Assembly (NCBI RefSeq): GCF_900176595.1
Contig: NZ_LT838813.1
Coordinates: 4,916,001-4,980,000, forward strand
Reading direction: 5' to 3'
Origin: Aquiflexum balticum DSM 16537
GTDB taxonomy: Bacteria; Bacteroidota; Bacteroidia; Cytophagales; Cyclobacteriaceae
Length of the DNA stretch: 64,000 nt
Below the pieces are notes generated by a model that saw only the letters and a program-made list of their open reading frames with translations, did no database searches and was not told where the DNA came from. This document shows, piece by piece, positions 62,783 through 64,000 of this stretch; within the stretch, counting starts at the first letter, position 1; every line of letters begins with the position of its first letter. The translations under genes were made by a program, and so were the position numbers.

Positions 62783-63613
62783 TTATTTCAATTTCTTCAC
62801 AGATTGCTTATGGCTCAACAACGATTGCATTTGAGTGATAGCCATTTGGTTGAGTTGAATCAATCTCTCGCTCTGATCGATTCCCTGATGAATCAACAAG
62901 GCATTGGTGCTTTCCATATTGGACAAGACTACCAATTGTTCTATGGTGGCATAATCCCGGATATTACCTTTTTGGTCAGAGTTTTTATCTCGCCATTGTT
63001 TGGCAGTTTTCCCAAAGAGGGCAACATTGAGCACATCGGCTTCATTGGCATAGATAAAAGAAGCCTGTTTTTTACTGATTTCACTAGGAATCAGATTTTC
63101 TTTTATTGCATCTGTATGGATGTGGTAATTGACCTTGGCCAATGTTCTTTGGAAATTCCATTCGATTTTTAGGCGGTCGCTTTCGCTTTCTTTTAACCGT
63201 TGAAATTCTTTTATTAAATATAATTTGAACTCTGCACTAATTGCCGAACCAAATTCAAATGCAATATCTTTATGTGCGTAAGTTCCTCCATACCGACCAG
63301 CTTTAGAAAATATTCCAATCGCATTGGTTTTTTCTACCCATTGAGTTGGGCTTAACACAAAAGAAGGTAAGCCTGCTTGAGATTTAAAGTGGTCAAATTC
63401 GACCACTTTAAAATTGGGGTTATATATTTTTTCCCAAGTACCTAAAAATTCAAGTGTTGTTCGTGTTCTTATCCAGTTTTTAATAACATCTGCGGCACGA
63501 CTAGCGTCTGATTTTGCTTGTGCCATATCAGTTATGCAAATAAAATCTTCACCGTTTATTGCAGTTACTGAAACGGCAATAGTTTGAACATTTAATATTT
63601 TGTTTTTAGTCAT
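62783..63613 (-). CDS. KilA-N domain protein
   Basis: A 276-aa protein with an N-terminal KilA-N DNA-binding-like domain (about 15-115: DFICITDMAQAKSDASRAADVIKNWIRTRTTLEFLGTWEKIYN, LSPTQWVEKTNAIGIFSKAG) and a predicted helical C-terminal half (about 130-276). KilA-N domains are typical of phages and large DNA viruses; chromosomal copies in Bacteroidota are usually part of accessory DNA. It converges on the acyl-CoA dehydrogenase with 15 bp between stops. It is bracketed by that gene's 3' end and a diverged duplicate, a sign that it arrived as an insertion. No integrase accompanies it. Role unknown. Confidence 0.85.
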   Translation of the reverse strand: MTKNKILNVQTIAVSVTAINGEDFICITDMAQAKSDASRAADVIKNWIRTRTTLEFLGTWEKIYNPNFKVVEFDHFKSQAGLPSFVLSPTQWVEKTNAIGIFSKAGRYGGTYAHKDIAFEFGSAISAEFKLYLIKEFQRLKESESDRLKIEWNFQRTLAKVNYHIHTDAIKENLIPSEISKKQASFIYANEADVLNVALFGKTAKQWRDKNSDQKGNIRDYATIEQLVVLSNMESTNALLIHQGIDQSERLIQLNQMAITQMQSLLSHKQSVKKLK

Positions 63614-63731
63614 AATTAAAAAAATAATAGGTTTGTTTAACTCTCATCAAATTTAAGTTATTTCACCCATTTCCAGAACAAATGCCCACACTTTGATTCT
63701 CAAGTTTCTCACCCCATCAATAATACTATAA

Positions 63732-63767
63732 AAAACAAAACTCCCGTAGGCAATCTAACCTAGGGAG
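63732..63767 (-). terminator. Terminator-like hairpin upstream of the KilA-N gene
   Basis: ACTCCCGTAGG (63739-63749) and CCTAGGGAGT (63758-63767) pair with one bulged base. On the minus strand a T-rich run (complement of about 63729-63738) follows, the form of an intrinsic terminator for a minus-strand RNA ending here. No protein gene on that strand feeds it inside the window, so a small RNA between about 63768 and 63880 is possible. Confidence 0.5.
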
Positions 63768-63881
63768 TACCTAGCTGCTGCAAACGGTCGCTATCCGTAT
63801 TCCTTTATTCCTTCCTTAAAGTACTTTTGATCTACCCATCACTTCTTCCCAAACGTACCAAAAAATCCATCTAGAGATTAC

Positions 63882-64000
63882 CCGGAAAAGGACTTCTACC
63901 AAGGCAAAATCATTTGCATGCGCTATTTCTTCGAATATGAATTGGTCAAAATGGATAGTCTTGGGAGATGGTTGGTGTCGGCGGATATGGTGACAGTCGA
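63882..64000 (+). pseudogene. Diverged fragment of the acyl-CoA dehydrogenase 3' end
   Basis: In frame this reads PEKDFYQGKIICMRYFFEYE and onward to the window end, the same as residues near the C-terminus of the gene at 60992-62767. Compared base by base with 62627-62745, I count 96 identities in 119 (about 81%), with most differences at third codon positions. Similarity begins abruptly at 63882; upstream codons are unrelated and a stop codon lies close upstream in frame-neighbouring sequence, so no full gene precedes it. It runs off the window. It is either the displaced original 3' end or the remains of a paralogue. Confidence 0.8.

Noticed and set aside
62783-63613. Prophage remnant around the KilA-N gene.
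   Set aside because: No integrase, capsid, portal, terminase or lysis gene is present in the window; KilA-N alone is not enough.

Overview
The window looks like chromosomal DNA of a Bacteroidota bacterium, most probably of the order Cytophagales (Cyclobacteriaceae/Algoriphagus-like). The evidence is a SusC/SusD pair, a SusE-like lipoprotein, a type IX secretion sorting tail, many 'SC'-type lipoboxes, AT-rich spacers, almost no Shine-Dalgarno sites, and several TAnnTTTG (-7) promoter boxes. No rRNA, tRNA, CRISPR array or recognisable transposase was seen. The assignment rests on protein families recognised by eye; no search was run.

Region 1 (0-26.4 kb) is an L-arabinose / arabinan-type polysaccharide locus. 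On the minus strand lie araD, a small S23-type four-helix-bundle gene, araB and a secreted GH51 arabinofuranosidase. Next comes a lipoprotein GH127 on the plus strand, then a minus-strand operon susC-susD-S9 peptidase-GH127/146 and a separate DUF5695-like secreted protein. The plus strand continues with a Nudix-type regulator (AraR-like), a sodium/sugar symporter, araA and a LacI regulator. Two beta-L-arabinofuranosidases with an S9 peptidase in the same operon suggest a hydroxyproline-rich glycoprotein (extensin-like) target. susC and the DUF5695-like gene share a 19-nt motif and a promoter block at exactly the same spacing.

Region 2 (26.5-32.5 kb) is a short glycan-assembly cluster: YfhO-like membrane protein, GT4 glycosyltransferase, FkbM methyltransferase and a Wzx-type flippase. 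Region 3 (33-37.6 kb) holds a tandem universal stress protein, an ECF sigma factor with a membrane protein and a Spy-like periplasmic protein, mscL, and an overlapping mgsA-pfkA pair. Region 4 (37.6-49.7 kb) is a starch/maltose locus: two secreted GH13 enzymes, class II fructose-bisphosphate aldolase, a SusE-like lipoprotein without SusC/SusD beside it, LacI, a cytoplasmic GH31 and an MFS sugar transporter.

Region 5 (49.9-64 kb) is mixed: a cytoplasmic PBP2-like protein, an orphan TPR histidine kinase, a subtilase with an unknown partner, an RlmI-like methyltransferase, a class III aminotransferase, a penicillin-acylase-type hydrolase, msrB, an acyl-CoA dehydrogenase and a KilA-N protein. The KilA-N gene is bracketed by the acyl-CoA dehydrogenase 3' end and a diverged second copy of that end.

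The most unusual feature is a set of intergenic elements with one shared design. Their two ends are inverted arms of degenerate short repeats, and in most of them one arm starts exactly at the stop codon of the upstream gene. The arm sequence differs from element to element. One element (about 898-1570) encloses the S23-type gene and splits araB from araD, resembling a 23S rRNA intervening sequence placed in an mRNA. Others lie at 1-182 (partial), 49671-49909, 55750-56064 and 60754-60841.
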